Below are positions 1 through 6,321 of a stretch of 9,105 nt of DNA, piece after piece. Source of the DNA: VGRW01 sp041498295 (lineage in GTDB: Bacteria > Myxococcota_A > UBA9160 > SZUA-336). Each line of letters starts with the position of its first letter. Within the stretch, counting starts at the first letter, position 1. The DNA lies in NCBI GenBank assembly GCA_041498295.1, contig JBGQIB010000175.1:1-9105 (forward strand), written 5' to 3'. The position numbers and the translations under genes are program-made. Below the pieces are notes generated by a model. That model did not search any database and was not told the origin of the DNA. It saw only the letters and a program-made list of their open reading frames with translations.

Positions 1-387
1 CAGATTCACCCAGAGCTGAATCATCTCGAGCGTTCCGCCGCGGCGCGTGAACTCGGGAGAGTGCTTCTCCTCGTGCACAACGCCCGAGGCCGCGGTCATC
101 CACTGCACTTCGCGAGGACCGATGCGCCCGGAGTTTCCGGCCGAGTCACGGTGCGCGACCTCGCCCTGATAGACGACCGTCACCGTCTCGAACCCGCGAT
201 GCGGATGCTCGCCCACGCCCCGCGGCCGACTTGCCGGCGCGAACTCCGCGGGCCCCGCGTAGTCGAGCAGCAGGAACGGGCTTGGCGGCGGGCTCTGATC
301 CTGGTAGGAGAACAGCGAGCGCACCGGGAATCCATCGCCGACCCAATGGCGTTCTGTCTCGCGTCGCACGGAGAGCAACTTCTTCAT
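1..387 (-). CDS. Pirin family protein (partial, C-terminus beyond the left edge)
   Basis: The first 129 residues of a pirin, a bicupin metalloprotein. Known family members act as quercetin 2,3-dioxygenases or as metal-dependent regulatory partners in the cytoplasm. Translation from the ATG at 387 gives MKKLLSVRRETERHWVGDGF, followed by the family hallmark EHPHRGFETVT at residues 60-70 and a GVVHEEKH block at 102-109. His61, His63, His105 and Glu107 match the four metal ligands of the N-terminal cupin in pirins. Full-length pirins are about 230-300 residues, so the C-terminal cupin is missing only because the window ends. A purine-rich GAGAGGG lies almost directly before the ATG, and no other start is available upstream in frame. 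The gene lies downstream of the PEP-CTERM locus on the same strand but about 310 bases away, so it is probably transcribed separately. The family call is very secure; the substrate cannot be told from sequence. Confidence 0.95.
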   Translation of the reverse strand, partial: MKKLLSVRRETERHWVGDGFPVRSLFSYQDQSPPPSPFLLLDYAGPAEFAPASRPRGVGEHPHRGFETVTVVYQGEVAHRDSAGNSGRIGPREVQWMTAASGVVHEEKHSPEFTRRGGTLEMIQLWVNL

Positions 388-524
388 GCCCTCTCTGATG
401 CTCGGAGGTTTCGCGCGCGCCTGCCCGCGAACCCGCTGCCGCCGCCGAACTGGAGAGCGGGCGCGGAGTCGCGGGTCAAGGCTCGAGCGCGCGCGTCCGA
501 GTACGAAACGAGGGCATCCGCACG

Positions 525-555
525 GCGGATCTTCGCGATGAACACGCGGATCTTC
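525..555. repeat. Two 10-bp direct repeats spaced 21 bp
   Basis: GCGGATCTTC occurs at 525-534 and again at 546-555. The start-to-start distance is 21 bases, close to two turns of B-DNA. The first copy also forms the right arm of a small perfect hairpin (ATCCGC-acg-GCGGAT, 516-530). The pair lies about 140-170 bases upstream of the pirin start, where an activator could bind. The repeats are seen directly. A regulatory role is only a guess, and chance is possible at this GC content. Confidence 0.3.
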
Positions 556-560
556 AGGTG

Positions 561-660
561 CTGATCACTTCTCCACGTAGCCCTTCGCTTCCATACAAGC
601 GTTCGCGAAGTCCTGGCGCTCGCGCGCTCTCTCGCAGGCGTGTGTCCGCCGAGATCCCGT
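561..660 (-). pseudogene. Possible remnant of a small protein gene (C-terminal tail only)
   Basis: One minus-strand frame ends in ...DFANACMEAKGYVEK followed by TGA at 561-563. This resembles the C-terminus of small secreted or lipoprotein-like proteins, which often end near a CMEAKGY-type motif. The frame is open for only about 32 codons: a TGA closes it upstream at 661-663, and no ATG, GTG or TTG start precedes the internal ATG. If real, it is the surviving end of a decayed gene, which would fit the damaged PEP-CTERM gene next to it. It could equally be a chance frame. Low confidence. Confidence 0.2.
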
Positions 661-664
661 TCAG

Positions 665-681
665 GGAGAAATGCTCTCTCC
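665..681 (-). terminator. Weak hairpin after the PEP-CTERM stop
   Basis: Read on the minus strand, GGAGAGA-gca-TTTCTCC forms a 7-bp stem with one G-T wobble and a 3-base loop. It lies about 18 bases past the terminal TGA (699-701) of the PEP-CTERM locus. Its position fits a transcription end, but there is no run of T after the stem, so it is not a classical intrinsic terminator. Confidence 0.25.
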
Positions 682-701
682 GTCACCGCGCCCGTGAGTC
701 A

Positions 702-773
702 GTCGCGGCGCCGCCGCAGCAGGAGCGCCGCGATTCCCACCGCGACGAGCGAGAGGCTTGCGGGCTCCGGAAC
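702..773 (-). other. PEP-CTERM sorting signal (codons 282-305)
   Basis: The tail has the three expected parts in order: VPEPAS, a hydrophobic segment of about 14 residues, and the basic end RRRRD directly before the stop. In PEP-CTERM/exosortase systems this tripartite signal is processed at the inner membrane. It is intact but lies beyond the in-frame TGA, so normal translation would never reach it. Confidence 0.9.
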
Positions 774-896
774 GCTCTGGAGAAACTCACCGGACGCCGA
801 ACTGAACGTGACGCCATCCGGCAGGATGAGCTGGAGCTGCGCCGTGTTCCCGAAATCCACGGTCGCAGTCCGCGGATCCGGAGAGACATCGCCGAA

Positions 897-899
897 TCA
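897..899 (-). other. In-frame TGA splitting the PEP-CTERM gene
   Basis: The reading is ...GTG GAC AGC GCC GTC TGA TTC GGC GAT GTC... on the minus strand. The codons on both sides share one frame with the signal peptide and the sorting tail. A single change (for example C to T in CGA, or G to A in TGG) would create it. TGA also ends three other frames here (699, 1957, 3201) and TGG is used for Trp throughout, which argues against genome-wide TGA recoding. Confidence 0.85.
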
Positions 900-1616
900 G
901 ACGGCGCTGTCCACGAACAGCTGCGACGTGAATGAAAACGTCGGTGCCGAGGCTGTCGCAAGGAAAGTGACCGACGACTCGGCCTCGAGGTCCGCGCCGT
1001 CCTCGAAGGTCCCGTTGACCGAGTTATTGGTGATTCGCCCCGTGCCGAGGCTATTCGAGGAGTCGACGAACGCTGTTCCAGCGTTGCCCGAGAAGATCCG
1101 GATGCCGGAGGCGCCGAACAGGCCCTGGTCGGTGAAGCCGCGCAGAACATCGGACATCTGGCCGCCCGCCCCGAACGGGCTCGCTGGGTCCAACGTGAAG
1201 GCGCCGTGCACGGTCATGCGGAGCTCGACCGGCACGCTCTGATTCAAGGGAATGTTCAGGATCGTGATCGTGTCGTAGAGGGTCGCCGACGCGAGCCCGC
1301 CCTGGCGCAGCAGATTGACTCCGTCGTTCAGCGTCTGCGACGTGGCCTTCGCGCGCAGCGTGCCCGTGAGCAGGTCCGCCCTAGCGTCGCTGGCACCGAT
1401 CACGACTTGCAACGGCAGACTCGTGCCATCGACCTCGTCGGCCTTGAAGCAGCTCGCCGAGGCGGCGCCGGTCACGTTCGAGCCGGTGCCGCACAGCACG
1501 GACGCGTGCGTCGTGAGCGGGAGGTTCGGATCGATCGGATTGGAGGTGATCGCGTAGGCGCTCTGCAGCGTCGCACCCGTGAGCAGCAACGCGAGGGCGA
1601 GAGTTCGTGTCTTCAT

Positions 1617-1956
1617 ACGGGGCAGGAAGGCGCGCAGGACTCGCACTCGTGAGTCGGCCTTCGCGACGGCTCGCCTCTGTCAAGATCGCTGGTCGAGGCT
1701 CCGCGGATCGAAACGTGGGCAGTTCGCGTGATTCCGGAGAGTTAGCCGCCGAGATGCCTACTCGCGCCCGAGTCTGGCTCCGATTCACAGCTCGAGCCAC
1801 AGCGCCTTCGGGCCGCGCGTCAGGAAGATCGCCCTTCATCGCGGCGCAGTCCGTGCTCGCCGCGAAGCTCGAACGGGCGGAGTCACGCGAGATCCAGCTG
1901 CCGATGGGACCGGGCCGCAGGCTGAAGCTCACCGGGGCGTTGTCGGCGGTTGCCGC
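1617..1956. other. Intergenic stretch without a recognisable gene
   Basis: These 340 bases separate the end of the cysteine-rich protein gene from the start of the PEP-CTERM locus, both on the minus strand. Open frames exist on both strands but their translations are Arg/Ser/Ala/Pro-rich and show no domain. Only a very short GCGG-caa-CCGC stem lies just past the TGA at 1957, with no T tract. The PEP-CTERM promoter should lie here but was not recognised. Confidence 0.5.
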
Positions 1957-3195
1957 TCAGACGCGCCGCGCGATGACCGTGTAGCCGCCGACCGTTCTGC
2001 CTTCGGCCCGCTGCTCGACCCGGTAGACCTTGCACTCGCCTCTCTCGAGGCCGTCGACGCCGACGTAGAGAATCACTTCGAGCTCATCGCAGCTGCGCTC
2101 GAAATCGATCCGGGCGCGCAGGATCGCCTTCGCCGTCTTCGGATCGATCCCGCGCAGCACGGGGCGATTCGCCGGAGATTGGAGCGGCGTCGGCGTCATG
2201 AGGCCGACGACTTCGCGCGCTCCGCGGCTCTCGACGAAGCCGTGATCGCGCTTCCCGCCCAGGAGGACTAGCCAATCGACGGAGCTGCTGCGAACCGGGT
2301 GCACCTCGATCGTGGCCCGGCCGGGAGCCGCCGAGCAGCCCAGGCGGAGCGGAATCTGGATCTCCGCGGGCGACTGCGCGTTGACGACGGCGATATTGCG
2401 CTGGCCGACGTGGCGATTGCGCGCCGCATCCCAAGGCAGCATGCCCAGCGGGTCAGTGAGTGGCTCGAAGGCACGGACGACGAGGCACTCGTGCCCGCCG
2501 TTCACGTACGTCGGCACCCACGTCGTGGGACACTTCACGATCGTGTGACACCGGCCGCTGTAGCGGTCTCCGAGGTCGACGTGAGTCGCTCCGATCAACG
2601 TCGCCGCCGTATCGTTGATTCCGAGCGACGGGTCACACCAGTAGAACTCGACCCGCGCGTTGTAGACCGGCGAGAGGCCCAGGTTCCAGACGTGCGCCCA
2701 CAGCGTGTTCGGCGCGCTCGCTCTCGCCTCGCCGCCCGTCGTCGGCGGGAAAGCGGGCGCGCTCGGCGCATCGTAGTTCTCGGCCACGAAAAGGTCGGGA
2801 CTCTCCCAGAATACGTCCGCGAGCGGCCGCTTTCCGCGGTCTCCCGCTCCCGCGCGAACTACGAGATAGGGGAGATACTCGTCCTTGCGCGACCCCATCT
2901 TCGGCCCGCGTGGGCCGCCGCCGCGGATCAGGATGTCCTTGAAGGCGCGGTCGAAAGCGCGCGAGCGCTTTTCGTTCGTATGGAGTCCGTCGAGCGGGTC
3001 GTCCGCGGGCTTGTCGCCGGGGCGCCAGCCCGGCCGCAGGGGATCGTCGGGATCAGGGCGACCTGCCTCGCCGCAGCAGCGTCGCGGACGTCCATCGTCG
3101 CACCTGCAGGGGTCGGGTAGCTGCGCCCTGCACGAGCAGCAGCGGACGCGGACCGGTCGCGCGTGGCAGTCACAGTCACACTTCGGCTGCGTCAT
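1957..3195 (-). CDS. Cysteine-rich N-terminus plus CARDB-like beta domain, hypothetical protein
   Basis: A 412-residue protein of unknown function. The first 41 residues hold ten cysteines (positions 6, 8, 10, 19, 20, 22, 30, 32, 40, 41) in CxC and CC pairs, suggesting metal binding or a disulfide knot. A Pro/Asp/Arg-rich linker follows. Residues about 130-270 look like an immunoglobulin-like or CARDB-type beta-sandwich: SPDLFV, then WNLGLSPVYNARVEFYW, VDLG, CPTTWVPTY, GGHECLVVR and RHVGQRNI. A second beta-rich segment follows to the C-terminus. There is no signal peptide or membrane segment. The frame stays open upstream, but ATG 3195 is chosen because it lies 5 bases after the stop of the phospholipase-like gene and the extra N-terminal residues look like antisense noise. 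The tight spacing implies one operon and translational coupling. The fold assignment is from pattern memory and no function is claimed. Confidence 0.85.
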   Translation of the reverse strand: MTQPKCDCDCHARPVRVRCCSCRAQLPDPCRCDDGRPRRCCGEAGRPDPDDPLRPGWRPGDKPADDPLDGLHTNEKRSRAFDRAFKDILIRGGGPRGPKMGSRKDEYLPYLVVRAGAGDRGKRPLADVFWESPDLFVAENYDAPSAPAFPPTTGGEARASAPNTLWAHVWNLGLSPVYNARVEFYWCDPSLGINDTAATLIGATHVDLGDRYSGRCHTIVKCPTTWVPTYVNGGHECLVVRAFEPLTDPLGMLPWDAARNRHVGQRNIAVVNAQSPAEIQIPLRLGCSAAPGRATIEVHPVRSSSVDWLVLLGGKRDHGFVESRGAREVVGLMTPTPLQSPANRPVLRGIDPKTAKAILRARIDFERSCDELEVILYVGVDGLERGECKVYRVEQRAEGRTVGGYTVIARRV

Positions 3196-3200
3196 CGCAG

Positions 3201-5537
3201 TCACGCGTCCCTGGCGTCGTCGTCGCAGTGAGGCGGATTCGGGTCGTCGGTGTAGTGCAACTCGAGTCGCTGCGTCGGATCGAGCACCGAGTCGCGCGGT
3301 GTCTGCTGCGGCTTGACGCACGTCTCCAGCACCTGGTGGTGGTTCTCGTCGAGCAGGACGTGCGCGTCGGATCCCTCAGGCGGCGCATCGAAGCGATTCC
3401 AATCCCAACACTTGTATGCGTAACCACGGTCGGAGTCGAGATTCCAGTCGGTGACCCGCGTGACGTTGCTCGCGATGAAGTCCACGCGGGTGAGCTGCCA
3501 GAGCAGATAGCTTCCGAAGTTCACTGGATCGCCGAGATTGTTCACCGCGGTCACAGTGGAGTTGAGCTTGTCGGTATCCTCGGGCCGATGGGCGCGCTCC
3601 GCCGAGACGCGGAAGCGCTGACTGCCCGGAGACGCGTTGTCGAGCAGAACGTGCGGCAGCTCGCCGCACGCGTGCGGGCCGGCGAACGTCGGGGACAACT
3701 CGGTAGGCGAAGTCGGATAGTCCCAGGGATGAGTGAATTCGTTGGCATGGTGATCCGCGTCGATCGCGATCGAATGCGGATACGCGGGATCGGGCACCCT
3801 TTCGGACGCGCCGTGAAGGAGCATGTCGGCATCGCCGAGGAGTGAAGTCACGAGCGCCTGCCCGTCTCTACCAGCGGCCAAAACGTCCGCGATCGCGGCG
3901 TCGTAGTTCCCCTGAAGCGCGGCCAACGCAGCGGCTTCGAGGTTCGCGATCGCGTCGTCCATCGTCTTCAACGTTCCCAGGAAGAGGTTTTGACTCCCGG
4001 TGCAGAGGCGGACGAGGCCGATGTCGATCTCGTCCTTGAGCGGCATGAGATAGCCGGTCATCACCATGATCGCGCGCTCGGCCTTGATGATCTGGTAGAG
4101 CGGAAGCTCGAGCGTGTAGTACGCAATCAGGCGCGGCCCGTATGTGCCCAAGTCCGCAATCGCGCCCGGTATGACCGTCGCGAGCCACAGCGCGACGGCG
4201 AAGAGCCAGAGCAGACACTTCAGGATCGCGAGCAGAATGTCCCAGAGATCCGGCGGTGGATCGTTCGGGCCGGGCGGCCCCCCGAAGAAATCGGCCGGAT
4301 CGGGAAAGTCGAGGTTCGGAAACACATCCGGAGGCGACGGCTTGTCGGCCGCGAAGCCGTCGAGCGTGACGAACTTCAGATAGCGGAACAGGATGAGATA
4401 GGTGTCCTTCAGCTCGTCGAGTGTGGGCTTGCCGTCGTTGCCCAGGATGATCTGCGGCGTCGACTCAGTCGGTCTCAAATCGGAGGTGCTGCTCCCGGTA
4501 CAGTTGAACGTCTTCTCGAGCGCTCCGAGAATGCCGTTCGCGAGCTCGTCGGGGAGCTCCGAGTCGATGTCGAGCACGCGCTTACGGTGGAAGAGATCCG
4601 ACATCGTGTTCCCGAGCGGATAGTCGGGTCGACCGGCCAGCGCGCGGGCTTCGTCGTCGCCGAAGACGATGTCCCAGTGGAGCGCGGACTCGGCCAGCAT
4701 GTCGTAGCGGTCGTCCATCCCGTGGTCGTCGTCATAGGTCCGCGCATCCATGTGATTCTCGACGAGGTGATGCCGCTGCCAGTGAGAGCGGAACGGGCCG
4801 CCCGCCTTCTCGTTCACGAATGGATGCCCAGTGACGTCCGTGCCGAGGTGAGTGATGTAGCCGACGGCGTACGCGCGAACCTTGCGGCCGATCTTCTCCG
4901 CCTCGTCATCGCTCGCGCCGTCGTCCTTCAGCATTCGCACAACGTCGTCCGCGCTGCGCCAGAGCTCCATGCCGAAGTGACTCGTCTTTCGGTAGTGGAG
5001 CATGTCGGACCAAGTGAAGTTCTTGTTGTCGTCTCCCGCGTTCGTCCGCAGATAGAATCCGCCGAACCAGTCCCGGGACTGAGTCGCGAGATCCTCGAGC
5101 GCCATCACGCCGATGGTGACGAGCTCGCCGACGATCCTCGAAACGGTGCCGACCAGGTCGCCGCTCAGGCGACTGATCGTCTCGTCGACGCTCTGAGCGA
5201 TCGGGTCGAAATACTCTTCCTTGTACTTCAAGAAGTACTCGTCGAGCTTCGCGTAGAAGTCGTCGAGGAAGCGAATCACTCCGAGAAGCGTATTGGACAA
5301 CGGCGCACCGACGCCGGGCCCGCGGAAGTCGGCCAGGAAGAAGAAGAGATCGGGGCCGATGGCTCCGAGCGCGTAGTAGTTCGGAAAGTCCGACGCGAGC
5401 TGCGCGAGGTCGGCCGGTGAAGGACCCGGCATCGCCGGAAGCTGAAGCTCGATGGGCAGCTTCTCCCACGAGCCGATCTCTCGCAGATGTTTTTCGATTG
5501 CCCGCGCCGCCGCGATGTGGATGTACGGACCCGGCAT
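3201..5537 (-). CDS. Large zinc-dependent phospholipase C-type domain protein
   Basis: A 778-residue protein whose N-terminal part (about 1-330) resembles the zinc-dependent phospholipase C family, which hydrolyses phospholipid head groups using a His/Asp metal cluster. It opens with MPGPYIHIAAARAI (His7) and contains YYALGAIGPDLFFF (Asp63), LHYRKTSHF (His181) and YITHLGTDVTGHPFVN (His230, Asp234, His238), the likely metal ligands. A Pro-rich linker (about 400-430) is followed by a strongly hydrophobic segment at about 431-460, probably one or two membrane-contacting helices, then a helical region and a C-terminal domain with DADHHANEFTHPWDYP near 593-608. No N-terminal signal peptide is present. 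ATG 5537 has GAGAGG seven bases upstream. Family members with only the catalytic domain are much shorter, so this is an extended multidomain version. It is followed 5 bases later by the cysteine-rich protein gene. The domain call is fairly secure; substrate and location are inferred. Confidence 0.88.
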   Translation of the reverse strand: MPGPYIHIAAARAIEKHLREIGSWEKLPIELQLPAMPGPSPADLAQLASDFPNYYALGAIGPDLFFFLADFRGPGVGAPLSNTLLGVIRFLDDFYAKLDEYFLKYKEEYFDPIAQSVDETISRLSGDLVGTVSRIVGELVTIGVMALEDLATQSRDWFGGFYLRTNAGDDNKNFTWSDMLHYRKTSHFGMELWRSADDVVRMLKDDGASDDEAEKIGRKVRAYAVGYITHLGTDVTGHPFVNEKAGGPFRSHWQRHHLVENHMDARTYDDDHGMDDRYDMLAESALHWDIVFGDDEARALAGRPDYPLGNTMSDLFHRKRVLDIDSELPDELANGILGALEKTFNCTGSSTSDLRPTESTPQIILGNDGKPTLDELKDTYLILFRYLKFVTLDGFAADKPSPPDVFPNLDFPDPADFFGGPPGPNDPPPDLWDILLAILKCLLWLFAVALWLATVIPGAIADLGTYGPRLIAYYTLELPLYQIIKAERAIMVMTGYLMPLKDEIDIGLVRLCTGSQNLFLGTLKTMDDAIANLEAAALAALQGNYDAAIADVLAAGRDGQALVTSLLGDADMLLHGASERVPDPAYPHSIAIDADHHANEFTHPWDYPTSPTELSPTFAGPHACGELPHVLLDNASPGSQRFRVSAERAHRPEDTDKLNSTVTAVNNLGDPVNFGSYLLWQLTRVDFIASNVTRVTDWNLDSDRGYAYKCWDWNRFDAPPEGSDAHVLLDENHHQVLETCVKPQQTPRDSVLDPTQRLELHYTDDPNPPHCDDDARDA

Positions 5538-5871
5538 TTGCGTCCTCTCGAGCTGAGTCGAACGATCGACTCCAGTCGAGATTGTCGCTCGTCGCGGGGT
5601 CCGTGAGTGAGTCGCCGGGCGGCGTTGGCGAAGTTCCCAAGATAGGGCCAGGTTGCGACCGCGGGGCGCCTCGAGGCCCTGGCCCTCGGCTCGAGCTGTT
5701 CGCGCGAAAACTCCATCCCGGTTGGGTGCCGTGGGGAAACGAGATCGGCCGAGCGGACTTTTTGCGCGGACTCAGCGAGGGATGGTCGTTCCCAGTGCTG
5801 AACGAACCGGAACACAACGTGCTGGACTTCGGATGATCGATCTTCGGTGGAGAACTCTCTGCGTGGATCGC

Positions 5872-5903
5872 GTCGAGATCAGAGTCGAGATCAGAGTCGA
5901 GAT
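5872..5903. repeat. 12-bp tandem repeat, about 2.7 copies
   Basis: The unit GTCGAGATCAGA occurs perfectly at 5872-5883 and 5884-5895, and the first 8 bases recur at 5896-5903. It lies about 335 bases upstream of the phospholipase-like gene start. It could be a slipped-strand duplication or clustered protein-binding sites; the sequence does not decide. Confidence 0.7.
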
Positions 5904-6118
5904 AGGCGGTCAAGAAGCTTGCGGTAGCGAGCGATGAACTCGCTTGGGGAAATTCGCGCTGTCATAGAAGGCGGCACTGTCGACGCCGTGGTCATCGTCG
6001 AGTTCAAGGCCGCAACGTATCCGACCAATGCGGCGAACACGAGGGGAGCGACAGGCCAGCGGCGGCCGGGCGGGACGGTGAGTCCCGCGCGCAGCAGTAG
6101 TGTCCGAAGTTCGGACAC
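5891..6118 (-). CDS. Possible small membrane protein (doubtful)
   Basis: A 75-codon minus-strand frame beginning at a GTG. It contains a plausible membrane helix (WPVAPLVFAALVGYVAAL, about residues 21-38) and ends in a basic amphipathic stretch (FIARYRKLLDRLSRL). The composition looks more protein-like than the overlapping plus-strand frame. Against it, the GTG is the first three bases of a perfect palindrome, no clear ribosome site is visible, the frame ends inside the 12-bp tandem repeat, and the family is not recognised. It may be non-coding. Confidence 0.25.
   Translation of the reverse strand: MSELRTLLLRAGLTVPPGRRWPVAPLVFAALVGYVAALNSTMTTASTVPPSMTARISPSEFIARYRKLLDRLSRL
6100..6118. promoter_or_regulatory. 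Perfect 19-bp palindrome, operator candidate
   Basis: GTGTCCGAAGTTCGGACAC is a perfect inverted repeat: two 9-base arms (GTGTCCGAA and TTCGGACAC) around one central base. It lies about 200 bases upstream of the hydrolase gene and about 560 bases upstream of the phospholipase-like gene. Its length, perfect symmetry and lack of a loop fit a site for a dimeric DNA-binding protein better than an RNA hairpin. The regulator is unknown, and no regulator gene is in the window. Confidence 0.5.
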
Positions 6119-6178
6119 GGGCGCGTCCGCGGGCGCCGCGGTGGATCGGGCGGCACCATCGCATCCTGCCCACTCGGA

Positions 6179-6197
6179 CCGTCCTCGGGAAGGACGG
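6179..6197. other. GC-rich hairpin
   Basis: CCGTCCT-cggga-AGGACGG forms a perfect 7-bp stem with a 5-base loop. It is about 125 bases before the hydrolase start and could fold in the 5' leader if transcription starts upstream. No T tract follows on either strand, so it does not look like an intrinsic terminator. Role unknown. Confidence 0.35.
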
Positions 6198-6321
6198 GGC
6201 TCGTGCAGCGGGAACGGCCTGGACGCGCCCGCCCGTCTCTCCGACTTACCTGATAGAGAGTCGCGCGCGTACTATGACAAGTAATGGGCAGATTGCGTGA
6301 TGGGACGAGCGAACCCGTGGC

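Larger units (their letters stand above)
388..698. other. Intergenic stretch between pirin and PEP-CTERM loci
   Basis: No intact gene was found on either strand in these 311 bases. The reading frames that stay open have low-complexity Arg/Ala/Ser-rich translations typical of GC-rich non-coding frames. The stretch contains a short gene-like tail on the minus strand (561-660), a pair of 10-bp direct repeats (525-534 and 546-555) and a small hairpin just past the PEP-CTERM stop (665-681). The pirin promoter should lie here, but no convincing -35/-10 pair was recognised. Confidence 0.5.
699..1616 (-). pseudogene. PEP-CTERM sorting domain protein interrupted by an in-frame TGA
   Basis: A secreted surface protein of 305 codons if read through. 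Residues 1-22 are a signal peptide (MKTRTLALALLLTGATLQSAYA, written in parts: MKTRT, hydrophobic core, then SAYA before the cleavage site). Residues 23-239 are a Ser/Thr/Gly/Asn-rich beta-type domain with one Cys pair (LCGTG and SCFKAD). Residues 282-305 are the PEP-CTERM tail: VPEPAS, a hydrophobic helix, then RRRRD. In this system exosortase recognises the tail. Codon 240 (897-899) is TGA, but the same frame continues with sensible sequence (FGDVSPDPRTATVDFGNT) straight into the tail, so this is one gene with one nonsense codon, not two genes. A GTG at 1646 could start translation 10 codons earlier, with GAAGG upstream. ATG 1616 is preferred because it begins a compact signal peptide, although its own ribosome site is poor. 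As read normally, a 239-residue secreted product without an anchor would be made. No exosortase gene is in the window. Confidence 0.85.
5538..6321. promoter_or_regulatory. Divergent intergenic region between phospholipase-like and hydrolase genes
   Basis: These 784 bases lie between the starts of the minus-strand phospholipase-like gene and the plus-strand hydrolase gene, so promoters for both should be inside. It holds a 12-bp tandem repeat (5872-5903), a perfect 19-bp palindrome (6100-6118), a GC hairpin (6179-6197) and a possible small minus-strand frame (5891-6118). The part nearest the phospholipase-like gene (5538-5870) shows nothing beyond the ribosome site and short CCTCGAGG-type palindromes. 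A weak -10-like TACTAT is at 6270-6275, about 47 bases before the hydrolase start, with no good -35. Confidence 0.5.

Noticed and set aside
897..899. TGA considered as selenocysteine
   Set aside because: No cysteine-like catalytic context and no recognisable SECIS hairpin directly downstream. PEP-CTERM surface proteins are not known selenoproteins.
2299..3120. 273-codon plus-strand open frame opposite the cysteine-rich protein
   Set aside because: Arg-rich antisense composition and no family features; the minus-strand frame has conserved-looking beta-domain motifs.
3990..5420. 476-codon plus-strand open frame opposite the phospholipase-like gene
   Set aside because: Its translation is dominated by Arg, Val, Glu and Asp in the pattern typical of an antisense frame in GC-rich DNA, with no domain. 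The opposite strand encodes a recognisable enzyme.
4906..5913. 335-codon minus-strand frame overlapping the start of the phospholipase-like gene
   Set aside because: It overlaps the enzyme's N-terminus in another frame and its sequence is Ser/Arg/Pro-rich with no domain; the enzyme frame has a good ribosome site and catalytic motifs.
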